This document shows positions 23,839 to 32,134 of a stretch of 57,143 nt of DNA, in pieces. The stretch covers positions 1-57,143 of the forward strand of contig JAEVZK010000050.1 of NCBI GenBank assembly GCA_023392285.1. Direction: 5' to 3'. The stretch comes from Armatimonadota bacterium (GTDB lineage Bacteria; Armatimonadota; Fimbriimonadia; Fimbriimonadales; Fimbriimonadaceae). How positions within the stretch are numbered: position 1 is the stretch's first letter; every line of letters begins with the position of its first letter. The translations under genes and the position numbers were made by a program. The notes beneath the pieces are model-generated. The model saw nothing but the letters and a program-made list of their open reading frames with translations, was not told where the DNA came from and ran no database searches.

Positions 23839-24876
23839 TTATCGACCGACTAGCTTTTTGCCGCCAAACATGGGTTGGCTGAACTTGTTGGGATAACCCT
23901 TGGTGAGTAGGGTGCATAAGCCCGCGAATTTCTTCACTCTGGCCTGACCCTCGGGCCCAGCAAGCGGCTTTACTTTTCCTGCTGAAATAGTGCACGGGTA
24001 GAAGAGCGCCTTCTGAAAATCCGTTCCGTCGTACACCAACTTGATCAGACCCGTTTCGCCGGGACGAGGAGAGATGAGGTTGCCGAGCGAATACATGATC
24101 GGTTTGCTCTTGTACACCTCAGCGCCTTGCAATACGTGAGGATGGTTGCCCCAGACGATGTCCGCTCCCGCATCGATGCACGCGCGTCCGAGAGCGACCT
24201 GATAAGCAGAAGGAAGGGTCTGCTTTTCAATTCCCCAATGCAACCCCATCACCAGCACGTCGCATTGCTGCTTTGCTGATGAGATCATCGCCTTGAGCGA
24301 CTTCCGAGCACGGTCATCGATGGAGCCGCCAAAGCTCAGGGTGCCGACTCCCGCTGAAGTTGATGTAGCGGGAGTGCATTTGCTCAGTCCGCCTACACTC
24401 ATGAACGCCAGTGCCGAGATGAGCCCAACTCTGACGCCTTGCGGGTTGGTGAAGACTTTCACGGCCAAGGCTTGGTCGGCATTCGAACCAGCCCCCGCGT
24501 AGCCAATTGACCACTTGTCGAGCAGGGCTTGCATCTGCTTGAGGCCAGCCTCGCGGTAGTCCATACAATGGTTGTTGCCCAGGGAAACAAGGTCGATCCC
24601 AAGCGCCGCGAGACCGCCGACGTGGGCGGGATCGGCTTTCAAGATGTATTGGTTTCTGGCAGCCAGATCGGCTCGAGTCTTACGCGGAGTCGCTGCTTTG
24701 GTGCCGGTTAGCGGAATCTCCAGGTTAAGAATCGCAGTGCCAGCAGGTTTGGTTAGAGGGACAAGGCTGACGAGAGGTTTCGATTTCGTAGAGATGCCGT
24801 TCAGCATCACATCGCCGCCTAGTAAGAGGCTGTGGACACCTCCCGAAATTGCCGCAGTTGCCGCTATTAGGACCAT
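23839..24876 (-). CDS. CapA-family (PGA_cap) metallophosphoesterase-like protein
   Basis: 345 residues. The CapA domain signatures are GGDVML, AILNLEIPLT, LGNNHCMDY, GLHWGIE and WGNHPHVLQ, in family order. In Bacillus, CapA is needed for poly-gamma-glutamate capsule export, but the wider family is a metallophosphoesterase-like fold of unclear role. No capB/capC neighbours are present, so a capsule role is not supported here. A hydrophobic N-terminus (IAATAAISGGVHSLLL) suggests export. It is convergent with the NUDIX gene. Confidence 0.88.
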   Translation of the reverse strand: MVLIAATAAISGGVHSLLLGGDVMLNGISTKSKPLVSLVPLTKPAGTAILNLEIPLTGTKAATPRKTRADLAARNQYILKADPAHVGGLAALGIDLVSLGNNHCMDYREAGLKQMQALLDKWSIGYAGAGSNADQALAVKVFTNPQGVRVGLISALAFMSVGGLSKCTPATSTSAGVGTLSFGGSIDDRARKSLKAMISSAKQQCDVLVMGLHWGIEKQTLPSAYQVALGRACIDAGADIVWGNHPHVLQGAEVYKSKPIMYSLGNLISPRPGETGLIKLVYDGTDFQKALFYPCTISAGKVKPLAGPEGQARVKKFAGLCTLLTKGYPNKFSQPMFGGKKLVGR

Positions 24877-24955
24877 TGGCGGAAGAGACGTTGCATGGAA
24901 GAGATAAGCCGTAATAAGATCAGACCTGAGCCGTCAATGACGGAGAATAGCCATT

Positions 24956-25813
24956 ATGAATAAACGTTTGATTTTCCTCGGCGGAGTTGTCATGACCGCC
25001 ATCGCATCTGCAGCTTGGTTGGACCCGATCACGTTGCGCCACGCTCTGTCTCCTGATTCGACGGAAACCTACAAGATGGTCACCGACGTGAAGCAGACGG
25101 TCGCCGTGCCTGGACAAGGTGACGTCGATATTCTGATGAACACCAGCATGGACGTCGCCATGAAGACCGGTAAGGCAGACGACAAGGGCTCTTTTGACAT
25201 TGAGACCACGATGAGCAACATCAAAACCACAATGGATGGGCCGATGGCGGAGATGATGCAACAGCAGCAGGATAAGGCTCCCAAGACCATCAAGACGACG
25301 GGCAAGATCAATGACCGAAATCAGATGACGATGAATCCTGATAAATCAGCAAAGGCCGATCCGATGACTCAGTTGATGGGGGGAACCTCTGCGGGAGCGA
25401 GCGTCATGTTCGTTGAATTTCCCGAGAAGCCGGTCAGCGTAGGCGATACCTGGACCTTCAACCTGCCTAAGACACCCATGTATGGCAAAGAGGCTCCGGT
25501 CGTAAACGCAAAGCTGGTTGGCGAGAAGGACTTCAACGGCACAAAAGTTTGGATTGTCAGCACGGATGGCAAGATCAAGCTCAATGTCGATCTTGGTGAA
25601 ATGATGAAGGATCAGCCGGGCAACCCGATGGCTGGCCAGTCGATGATCATGACCGGCAATATCGATATGACGGGCGAAGCCCTGATCGATCAAGCCAACG
25701 GTAAGACTCTCAGCTACATCACGAAGATGAAGAGCAAAGCGAACATGGATATGGGTGGCATGTCGATCGACACGACCGGCACGGTTACCAATACTCTGAC
25801 CGCGGCGAAGTAA
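24956..25813 (+). CDS. Exported protein, DUF6263-like (paralogue of 41527-42204)
   Basis: 285 residues with signal peptide MNKRLIFLGGVVMTAIASAAW. The mature part is rich in Met, Lys and Asp and repeats the theme of a threonine/methionine-rich beta sheet (TYKMVTDVKQTV, FPEKPVSVGDTWTF, TLSYITKMKSKANMDMGG). The KPVSVGDTW-like segment is also found in the paralogue (KPLKVGETV). I take it as DUF6263-like from memory of that pattern, with moderate trust. A GGAG lies 10 bases before the ATG. It is followed by an intrinsic terminator. Confidence 0.65.
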   Translation: MNKRLIFLGGVVMTAIASAAWLDPITLRHALSPDSTETYKMVTDVKQTVAVPGQGDVDILMNTSMDVAMKTGKADDKGSFDIETTMSNIKTTMDGPMAEMMQQQQDKAPKTIKTTGKINDRNQMTMNPDKSAKADPMTQLMGGTSAGASVMFVEFPEKPVSVGDTWTFNLPKTPMYGKEAPVVNAKLVGEKDFNGTKVWIVSTDGKIKLNVDLGEMMKDQPGNPMAGQSMIMTGNIDMTGEALIDQANGKTLSYITKMKSKANMDMGGMSIDTTGTVTNTLTAAK

Positions 25814-25841
25814 ACCCGCGCTTCCAGCACTGCTAAATAGA

Positions 25842-25872
25842 AGGGTTCGGACGTTCCTTCCGAACCTTTCTC
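25842..25872 (+). terminator. Intrinsic terminator after the DUF6263-like gene
   Basis: GGTTCGGA, a 7-base loop, TCCGAACC, then TTTCTC. The stem is 8 bp and perfect, about 30 bp after the stop codon. Confidence 0.75.
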
Positions 25873-25960
25873 TGCGTTTGGATACATCCGTGTCCAAAGC
25901 CCACAAAAATTGATGGGAACGGCGGACAAGTTTCGCGCGTTTATTTTCGAGAGGTTGGCA

Positions 25961-26164
25961 ATGCTTTCTTGGAAAACTTTAACGGGACTTTTTGTGGCGG
26001 GCTTGGGGATGCTAGGATTTCATCCGTGGTCGAGTCCGGCAAAGAAGCCGGCCCGAACGGTCGCCGCTCAACCGGTGCAGCGGCCAGTACCAACTCGCAG
26101 GATCGTGATTTTAGCCAACTGCGATGACTCGGGCATTTGTCGAGTCGTTATCGGTCCGGCGTAG
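25961..26164 (+). CDS. Small secreted or membrane protein of unknown function (67 aa)
   Basis: Begins MLSWKTLTGLFVAGLGMLGFHPW, a hydrophobic segment that could be a signal peptide or anchor, then a Pro/Arg-rich linker (PVQRPVPTRR) and a short strand with two cysteines (NCDDSGICRV). A GAGAGG motif lies before the chosen ATG. The longer in-frame start at 25910 has no ribosome site. No family is recognised. Confidence 0.45.
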   Translation: MLSWKTLTGLFVAGLGMLGFHPWSSPAKKPARTVAAQPVQRPVPTRRIVILANCDDSGICRVVIGPA

Positions 26165-26189
26165 CCTCATCTTGGTTGGTGGAGCCATC

Positions 26190-26891
26190 TTAGATAGGCT
26201 CTTGACGGCGGGCTTCCACCTGCGCAAGTTCGCCATCGCGGATGTGGAAAATTCGGTCTGAAACGTCCAGCATCTTGTGATCGTGAGTCGCGGAAATAAT
26301 CGTGACGTTTCGCTCGCGATTCAGGGACCGCAGCAGGTCGATAATTTCCTGACCGGTTTTCAGATCCAGATTTCCGGTGGGTTCATCTGCGAGCACGATT
26401 GCGGGATCGTTTGCCAAGGAGCGTGCGATCGCGACGCGCTGCTGCTGCCCTCCGCTGAGCTCGCTTGGCCGATGATGATATCGCTTCGAAAGGCCGACTG
26501 TGTCCAGCAGCTTCATGCCTTTCGCGTCGGCTTCTTCCTGCTGTAATCCTGCGAAGAGCATGGGCAAGGTGACGTTTTCGAGTGCCGTACGAACTTGAAT
26601 CAGATTGAACGTTTGGAAGATGTAGCCGATGGTGTGACACCTCAGAAATGCCAATTCCTTTGGAGTCAGTTGAGCGATGTCGACATTGTTGACGAAGACC
26701 GAGCCTTGGGTGGGTTTGTCAAGTCCGCCGATCATATTAAACAAGGTCGATTTGCCCGATCCGCTCGGGCCCATGATGGACAAGTATTCACCCTCATAGA
26801 CTTCGCAGGAGACACCATTGAGTGCCTTAACGGTTGCTTCACCTTCGCCGTATTGCTTGACGAGGTCGAGCGTTTGAACGACACTTCCCAT
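26190..26891 (-). CDS. ABC transporter ATP-binding protein (MacB/LolD type)
   Basis: 233 residues. Walker A GPSGSGKST (41-49), signature LSGGQ (145-149) and Walker B IVLADE (Glu170), with the LolD/MacB-type FQTFNLI and ADEPTGNLD segments. It powers a type VII ABC (mechanotransmission) complex with the FtsX-like permease just upstream. Its ATG overlaps the permease TGA by one base (TGATG). Upstream in-frame codons belong to the permease region and are rejected. It is the last gene of the tatA operon. Confidence 0.93.
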   Translation of the reverse strand: MGSVVQTLDLVKQYGEGEATVKALNGVSCEVYEGEYLSIMGPSGSGKSTLFNMIGGLDKPTQGSVFVNNVDIAQLTPKELAFLRCHTIGYIFQTFNLIQVRTALENVTLPMLFAGLQQEEADAKGMKLLDTVGLSKRYHHRPSELSGGQQQRVAIARSLANDPAIVLADEPTGNLDLKTGQEIIDLLRSLNRERNVTIISATHDHKMLDVSDRIFHIRDGELAQVEARRQEPI

Positions 26892-27442
26892 CAGCCTTCC
26901 ATCCTCAGGGCGGCGGCGGCGGGCATTTTTGCGGCTTGGATGGCAGGAATAATTGCGGCGAGGCTGGTGATCGCCATTCCGAGCAGGCATGTTTCGCCGA
27001 CCATCATCCACACTCGTCCATCCATTTGACTCTCGATCAAGGCAGCTAGCAGCCCTCCGGAGAGCGCTCCGACACCGGACCCGACGGTTCCAAGCAAGAG
27101 CGACTCCAAGAGGAAAACGCGGACAACGAATTGGTCAGAAGCTCCCAGGCACTTGATGGTGCCGATTTCACGATAGCGTTCCGTCACCGACATCAGCATC
27201 GAGTTCGTTACTCCCACAAGGCACATGAGGAGGGAAGTGATCGCGAGCCAATGGAGACGCTGAAGGTCGGCTCGATCTTGGGATATCGACAAGATGCGTA
27301 GAGTTTGAACGGAGGAGAAGAAGGCAATGCCAAGCCCGATCCCCGCCAGGGTCACGAGCTGACGACCCAAACGAACACGAATGCCTGCGAGCGCCTGATG
27401 CCAAGCGACGCGCAGGGGCGGTTCGGTTACGGCTGTCTTCAA
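26891..27442 (-). CDS. Short FtsX-like ABC permease lacking the periplasmic domain
   Basis: 183 residues from a TTG at 27442 that overlaps the TGA of the PqqD-like gene. One N-terminal membrane helix (about 28-46) is followed after a short loop by three C-terminal helices with the FtsX motif TERYREIGTIKCLGASDQFVVRVFLLESLLLG and the closing AAKMPAAAALRMEG. Normal MacB/LolC permeases have ~200-250 extracytoplasmic residues between helices 1 and 2; here only about 20 are present. The coupling helix region is intact, so it should still pair with the ATPase. What it transports is unknown. Confidence 0.85.
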   Translation of the reverse strand: MKTAVTEPPLRVAWHQALAGIRVRLGRQLVTLAGIGLGIAFFSSVQTLRILSISQDRADLQRLHWLAITSLLMCLVGVTNSMLMSVTERYREIGTIKCLGASDQFVVRVFLLESLLLGTVGSGVGALSGGLLAALIESQMDGRVWMMVGETCLLGMAITSLAAIIPAIQAAKMPAAAALRMEG

Positions 27443-27861
27443 TTCTTCACCAAAAGCGTAATTAAGCCCCGGTCGCTCAGCATTTTAAGGAAGGCCTCGA
27501 GGGAAGCATCTGCTTCGAGTCTTTTCATCTTATAACGCTTTTGCAGTTCCCGAGAGATCTTTTCAAAAGACGTCTTGCCGTCGATGCGATTCCAGACAAA
27601 CGAGCCGACCTCTTCCAGCTCATAGCCTTTCCTTGCCTGCTCGTCGGACTTGATGAGCAGCTTCTCAAGGAGGTTACGCCGAACGGCGACTCCATAGAGT
27701 ACGAGCTTATCGTCGATCACCGACTCCGTTACCTCTGGATTTCTTACGGGTCGTGCTTGGCGAAGCTGTTCGATAGACAGCTTTGGTTTACCTGAAAGAA
27801 TCGGTTTGACTAGACGAGCCAGTTCCAATTGGGCCTCCTGTCGGCTAGACGGCTGTCGCAT
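27439..27861 (-). CDS. PqqD-like (RRE-type) protein
   Basis: 140 residues. The C-terminal ~75 residues match the PqqD fold pattern: GYELEEVGSFVWNRIDGKTSFEKISRELQKRY, then EADASLEAFLKMLSDRGLI. PqqD domains bind leader peptides of ribosomally made, modified peptides (RRE elements) but also occur in other systems. The N-terminal 60 residues form an extra helical part. The start overlaps the upstream gene by about 50 bases, so a later start is possible. It sits between an unknown protein and the ABC pair in an apparent operon with tatA. Confidence 0.75.
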   Translation of the reverse strand: MRQPSSRQEAQLELARLVKPILSGKPKLSIEQLRQARPVRNPEVTESVIDDKLVLYGVAVRRNLLEKLLIKSDEQARKGYELEEVGSFVWNRIDGKTSFEKISRELQKRYKMKRLEADASLEAFLKMLSDRGLITLLVKN

Positions 27862-28565
27862 TTGACGGTAATAATTTGGTTTTCCTCAGGTTGGAGAAGC
27901 ACGATTGCTTGCTCGTTTTTGAGCAGAGCCCTCCGATAAAGCCTCCAGCCCTGGCCGCAGCGCTCCATACGTCCGCCTTTCATCTCGAGGGCCTGAGCGG
28001 CCCAATCGGCCAATGAATTATTTTTCAGAAGTTGCTCAGCAAGTCCCCACCTGATTGCCTCGACAGTCGCCTTGTTCCACTTAAGCGTCAGGGTCGTTTT
28101 TCCCGACAGGAACTTGAATTTCTCGAGTGTCGCTTCTAGATTTATTCGTAGCCCGTAGACGGACCAAAGGGACTCACCCGATCGGAAGCTGGAGCGGGTC
28201 TTTACGAAAGGCTGCAGAATGCTGTCTTTACGGTTCCCGACGACTTCCAGAAAAAAAATGCGTCCGCTTTGTTCGAAGAGTTGGCCCCTGCCTTGACCTG
28301 CACCAATCCAGCGATAGGAAGTCTGATCGACCGACGAAGTGAACTTCACCTTAGCCTTTTTCGCATCAGCCTCCAGGGCAGATAGATATTGATTTAGACG
28401 GTCGCCCAGAGACATGCCGCCCTTCATGGGGAGCCATCTAATTTGTAGCGCAAGGCTGTAGGGGGAAGCAATTCGAACGTAGCCTTTGGCTCGATCTCCC
28501 GTTAGGGTGACGGGAGACCACTCGTCTGGATGTTCAAGGACAAAGCCCTGCCAACCAAAGGTCAA
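27810..28565 (-). CDS. Unknown soluble protein in the tatA-pqqD-ABC operon
   Basis: 251 residues from a TTG at 28565 that directly follows the tatA stop. There is no signal peptide or membrane segment. The N-terminal half looks beta-rich (GWQGFVLEHPDEWSPVTL, GYVRIASPYSLALQIRWLP) and the C-terminal third has basic helices and a QIITVKCDSRL strand. No family is recognised. Its fixed place between tatA and the PqqD-like gene, with overlaps at both ends, suggests a shared process with the ABC pair. Confidence 0.65.
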   Translation of the reverse strand: MTFGWQGFVLEHPDEWSPVTLTGDRAKGYVRIASPYSLALQIRWLPMKGGMSLGDRLNQYLSALEADAKKAKVKFTSSVDQTSYRWIGAGQGRGQLFEQSGRIFFLEVVGNRKDSILQPFVKTRSSFRSGESLWSVYGLRINLEATLEKFKFLSGKTTLTLKWNKATVEAIRWGLAEQLLKNNSLADWAAQALEMKGGRMERCGQGWRLYRRALLKNEQAIVLLQPEENQIITVKCDSRLADRRPNWNWLV

Positions 28566-28823
28566 TTAGGAAGCTTCATCGGAGCGAGCGGCAGGAGCTT
28601 GATATGGCATCGTATTATCTGCCGGTTTGGGAGTGATCTCGTGGACCTTGGCCTCTTCATGATGCATTGCTTCTGAGAAAGTGCGTTTGCTTTCTTCCAA
28701 TCCCTTCTGCAACTCACCCATGCCCTTACCGACGCCCCTCATCAGTTCAGGGATCTTCTTGCCCCCGAACAGAAGAAGAACGACGATCAGAACAACGATC
28801 ATTTCCTGTCCGCCAAAATTCAT
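28566..28823 (-). CDS. tatA: Sec-independent protein translocase subunit TatA
   Basis: 85 residues from the ATG at 28823, preceded by AGGAG at 5 bases; an upstream in-frame ATG at 28844 is less well placed. One membrane helix (MIVVLIVVLLLFGG), the FGGKKIPEL hinge and an amphipathic helix (RGVGKGMGELQKGLEESKR) are diagnostic of TatA. It forms the pore for folded Tat substrates. tatB/tatC are not in the window. The Tat-signalled molybdoenzyme at 45676 is a candidate substrate. Confidence 0.92.
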   Translation of the reverse strand: MNFGGQEMIVVLIVVLLLFGGKKIPELMRGVGKGMGELQKGLEESKRTFSEAMHHEEAKVHEITPKPADNTMPYQAPAARSDEAS

Positions 28824-28884
28824 CCCATCTCCTGGCAGGCTCAAGCTGCCAATACAAGTATAGACGTCGAAATCAGCTCGAAGA

Positions 28885-29514
28885 TCAGTTCATCCCATTA
28901 GTTCGGGTGTTTATTGGAGTTTCTACTCCGTGCTCCACGAGGGAAGGCGTCCCGTTCGCGCGGATAATGAACCAGCCGCGAGGTTTACCCATGATGGTCG
29001 GGGCACCTTTGTCGGGCTGAGGTTCGTATTTGCCGTTCGCATTTTTCACCGCATTCTTCACTTCGAAAAGCATGATGGAACTGTTCGCCTCGGCTTCTGA
29101 TAGTTTCTTGGCGGCAACATCGGTGTTAAAGGCGATTCCGGATCGACTGCCATCCTCGCCTTGGCAGCCCCAGGTTCCACTCGCGGGCATGATCTTGAAG
29201 AACTTGGTTTCATCAGGATGCTGCGAAGCTACTTTCTCGTAATACTTGGTGACATCGTCTTGCCAATTGGCTGCGGCTGGCAGCATGCCATTATGGTCAT
29301 CGGCATAGTCTTTGAGCGACTGGTTCACATCCTTGAAGGCATAGCTGCACTCGATGAGCCTCATGCCCTTGTTGACGAGGTTCATTCCGAAGTACGCGAC
29401 CACGCCGATGATCAGGATGCAGCAGAGAGCTAAGCTGCCGAGAATGATCGCGATGAGCATTCCAGTGCTCATCTTTTTCTTCTGCGGCGGCATATAGGCG
29501 GGAGGCGATTCCAT
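28885..29514 (-). CDS. Membrane protein with a prepilin-like exposed domain
   Basis: 209 residues. A short cytoplasmic Pro/Lys-rich tail (PPAYMPPQKKK) precedes one membrane helix (about 18-45). The exposed domain has YADDHNGMLPAAANWQDDVTKYY, CQGEDGSRSGIAFN and a strand SIMLFEVKNA, resembling the pseudopilin-like DUF1559 style of periplasmic domain. No prepilin cleavage site is seen. Function is unknown. It stands alone, upstream of the tatA operon on the same strand. Confidence 0.65.
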   Translation of the reverse strand: MESPPAYMPPQKKKMSTGMLIAIILGSLALCCILIIGVVAYFGMNLVNKGMRLIECSYAFKDVNQSLKDYADDHNGMLPAAANWQDDVTKYYEKVASQHPDETKFFKIMPASGTWGCQGEDGSRSGIAFNTDVAAKKLSEAEANSSIMLFEVKNAVKNANGKYEPQPDKGAPTIMGKPRGWFIIRANGTPSLVEHGVETPINTRTNGMN

Positions 29515-29575
29515 CGCCGCTCATTCTACAGCAACTCACATGTTTTCGTACAGCACTCGGGACGAAAGACGGCTT

Positions 29576-31816
29576 CTAGGGCCTATTCTTCATCAGCTTG
29601 TAAGTCCAAGCACGGGCGAGTGGCACCTGATCGAAAGCATGGGGACCCGATTCCGCCACTCCAGGCGGGACGACGTTTCGACCGGTCATCGTGGATAAGT
29701 CGATAATCTGGATCATCGTGCCCCGGTCCGAATACGGGACGGGCGGCTCATCGCCCCACTTGATCGATGGCGCCAGATAACGCCAGGCTTCCAAACTGCG
29801 GCCGAGGCGGGCGGCGAGGCGCTCACCGGCAATGCCGATTGCCTGCTCCATCAGGTCCTCTGGCTTTCGTCCGGCAAGATAATCGATGGTCGTCTTGCGG
29901 TTCAGCGCATTCCAAATGACCGTCGGCTGAGTGACCAGTTGGAAATTATCGTTCGATAAGAAGTTTCCAGTAACGGGGAGGAACAACAGTTCTCGGATGG
30001 CATTCATCGTCTCCGCGTAGACAAGCGCTCCTTGGGAGCCATCGACGTTGCGGCCATCGTACGTCTTGAGAGCAGCCATGGCTTCAACGATAGGGCCCGG
30101 ATCTTTGATAAATCTCTTCTTCGCGAAGTTTTCCCGGGCTCGCGAGATGAGGTCGCTGAAATATGGATAGGTGTAGTCAGTTCTTGCGATCCACCAGGCA
30201 GCCATCTCCAGATCATGTTCCTGCAAAATGGGCTTTTCCAGCTGAGCGAGGACGGCAGAATTTCGGAAGATTCTGCCCCAGACAGGGGTGTCGAGATTGG
30301 GCCACCAATCTGCGGGCTTGTTGTTCCAGTTCGCAAGTAACCCGGCGGTTGGGTTCATCGCGTGCGGCATGGCATCCTGCGGAATTTCGCCCGTCCAATC
30401 ATGCTTGCCGTCTCCGGGGGTGGGAAGGCGAGGATCCAAGCCCTTCGCCCTTTGGGGGATATGGCCGACAAATCGATATCCGAAGTTGTCCTTCGTAGCC
30501 CAGAAGAAGTTGAAGCTCATGGGAGAAACCTGGACGGCCTTGTCGATCTCGGCCGGAGTCGTCGCCGAGTAGAGATTGTAAATGGCGAGCGTTGCCTGAA
30601 GCTCCCGCATCCAGTAAGAAGATTTCCGAGAGAGTGCTGCGTGACTGGCTCCGCTTAGGACGACGACCGGGCCATACGACGTGCGTAGTTGCGTGACCTC
30701 GCGATCTCCTTCGCCTTTGACAGAGAGCTTAAAAGCGACCTTCTCAATTTGTTTTTCAGATCCGCGATCCAGATAGTGATCAGCATCCGTGAGTGTTGAA
30801 ACGAAGATGTCGTCGGTATCGGCTACTCCACTCGTCAAACCCCAAGCAAGGGACTTCGTCTTGCCAATAATGACCCCGGGGACGCCGGGTACGTCGACTC
30901 CAACTACGCTCACGCCTGGGGCGTCGATGGACATTTCGTGGAGGATGCTCGGAGCTCTATGACCCATTTGAGGTGCGCTGAGCAGCAGAGGATGCCCTGT
31001 GCCCGACCGCTCAGGCCCAACGACGATGGCATAGCTCCCCCATTTATAGGGCGCCGAAATCATTTCCGCGACCTCGTTTGACGTCTCGTGCGAGGCGAGG
31101 CGGATTCCCGGCAGCAGCTCCAGCAGACTTAGCTTTGGAAGAAGCTTCAGATGTGCTTCGGTTACGGATTTCGAGAAGGGTGAGAACGTCGGGTGTTTGC
31201 CCCTGGACAAATCGTCCCTGGCATTGATCGTAGTGGTGGCAGCTGGATCATTCTGCCAGGAGAAATCATTCAGGACGTCTAGCGCCCGATCTTTGGTCTG
31301 GGTGCGATTTTGCAGATATCCAAGCAACGCGAGGTTGCGGATTTCTCCAGCTCCACCCTTGCCAAACTGTTGGAAGAGGCGAATCGCGATCGCGGCGGTG
31401 TCAAGAGAGGTCCAAGGCTCTGGCTTAAGACCGTACTTTGAGAATTCCGCCGGGAGTCGGTTCTCTGCGATGAAGCGGTTGATGCCTTTCGCATAGTTGT
31501 CGAAGATGTCTCGAATCGACGCTGGCAGCGCATCGATCTGCTGCTGGATCTCTTCGTCCGTGTAGGCAGATTTAAGAATTTCGGTGTCGGAAGCCACATA
31601 TTTTGCGCCGAAAGCCTCGGACATCTTGCCTCTTGCGAGGCGACGACTTTGCTCCATCTGCCATAGCCGATCTTCTGCGGTGGCGTAACCGGCCCACATC
31701 CAGGCGTCGGATGCGGAACTGGCGCTGATATGGGGAACGCCATAACCGTCGCGAACGATCGGTTCGGCTGGGTTTGCGGATGATTGCCCGGCCACGAGCA
31801 GAAGCATGCAAAGCAT
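29576..31816 (-). CDS. Penicillin acylase family Ntn-hydrolase
   Basis: 746 residues. A short signal peptide (MLCMLLLVAGQSSA) precedes the alpha-chain region (IVRDGYGVPHI, DRLWQMEQSRRLARG), a spacer, and then the beta-chain, whose N-terminal nucleophile is predicted as Ser261 in APYKWGSYAIVVGP. Other landmarks: GTGHPLLLSAPQMGH, SVVGVDVPGVPGVIIG and SLAWGLTSGVADTDDIF. Members are autoprocessed amidases acting on penicillins, N-acyl homoserine lactones or other N-acyl compounds. The substrate here is unknown. Confidence 0.93.
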   Translation of the reverse strand: MLCMLLLVAGQSSANPAEPIVRDGYGVPHISASSASDAWMWAGYATAEDRLWQMEQSRRLARGKMSEAFGAKYVASDTEILKSAYTDEEIQQQIDALPASIRDIFDNYAKGINRFIAENRLPAEFSKYGLKPEPWTSLDTAAIAIRLFQQFGKGGAGEIRNLALLGYLQNRTQTKDRALDVLNDFSWQNDPAATTTINARDDLSRGKHPTFSPFSKSVTEAHLKLLPKLSLLELLPGIRLASHETSNEVAEMISAPYKWGSYAIVVGPERSGTGHPLLLSAPQMGHRAPSILHEMSIDAPGVSVVGVDVPGVPGVIIGKTKSLAWGLTSGVADTDDIFVSTLTDADHYLDRGSEKQIEKVAFKLSVKGEGDREVTQLRTSYGPVVVLSGASHAALSRKSSYWMRELQATLAIYNLYSATTPAEIDKAVQVSPMSFNFFWATKDNFGYRFVGHIPQRAKGLDPRLPTPGDGKHDWTGEIPQDAMPHAMNPTAGLLANWNNKPADWWPNLDTPVWGRIFRNSAVLAQLEKPILQEHDLEMAAWWIARTDYTYPYFSDLISRARENFAKKRFIKDPGPIVEAMAALKTYDGRNVDGSQGALVYAETMNAIRELLFLPVTGNFLSNDNFQLVTQPTVIWNALNRKTTIDYLAGRKPEDLMEQAIGIAGERLAARLGRSLEAWRYLAPSIKWGDEPPVPYSDRGTMIQIIDLSTMTGRNVVPPGVAESGPHAFDQVPLARAWTYKLMKNRP

Positions 31817-31844
31817 GGCGCTAGTCTACAGCCGTGGGATGATG

Positions 31845-32045
31845 CTAAGGAAGAAAGCGGCGGCCGCCAGGCAGAGAATTATTGCGAGTGGCGAAACCGT
31901 AGATCACGAGGCCGATTCCGGCAACGATAGCGAGGGGTACCAGTAGCGAGAGAAGAATTCCGAGCACCTTCAGGACTACTACCAACCCAATAACTCCGAG
32001 GATCAGATAGACGCCTAATTTTGCTGGACCGGACATATTCTTCAA
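31845..32045 (-). CDS. Small membrane protein of unknown function
   Basis: 66 residues from a TTG at 32045 (or 63 from the ATG at 32036). AAGGAG lies just upstream. Almost the whole chain is hydrophobic, with two predicted helices (about 10-30 and 33-50) and a basic end GGRRFLP. No family is recognised. It lies 28 bp upstream of the penicillin-acylase gene on the same strand and may be co-transcribed. Confidence 0.6.
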   Translation of the reverse strand: MKNMSGPAKLGVYLILGVIGLVVVLKVLGILLSLLVPLAIVAGIGLVIYGFATRNNSLPGGRRFLP

Positions 32046-32134
32046 ATTCTCCTTAGGAATAGATTCCCTGATTTAATGTACAGCAAATTCCCGATTGCCG
32101 TTCAGCAAGGCTCAGACGTCCTAGGTCCCCCGGC

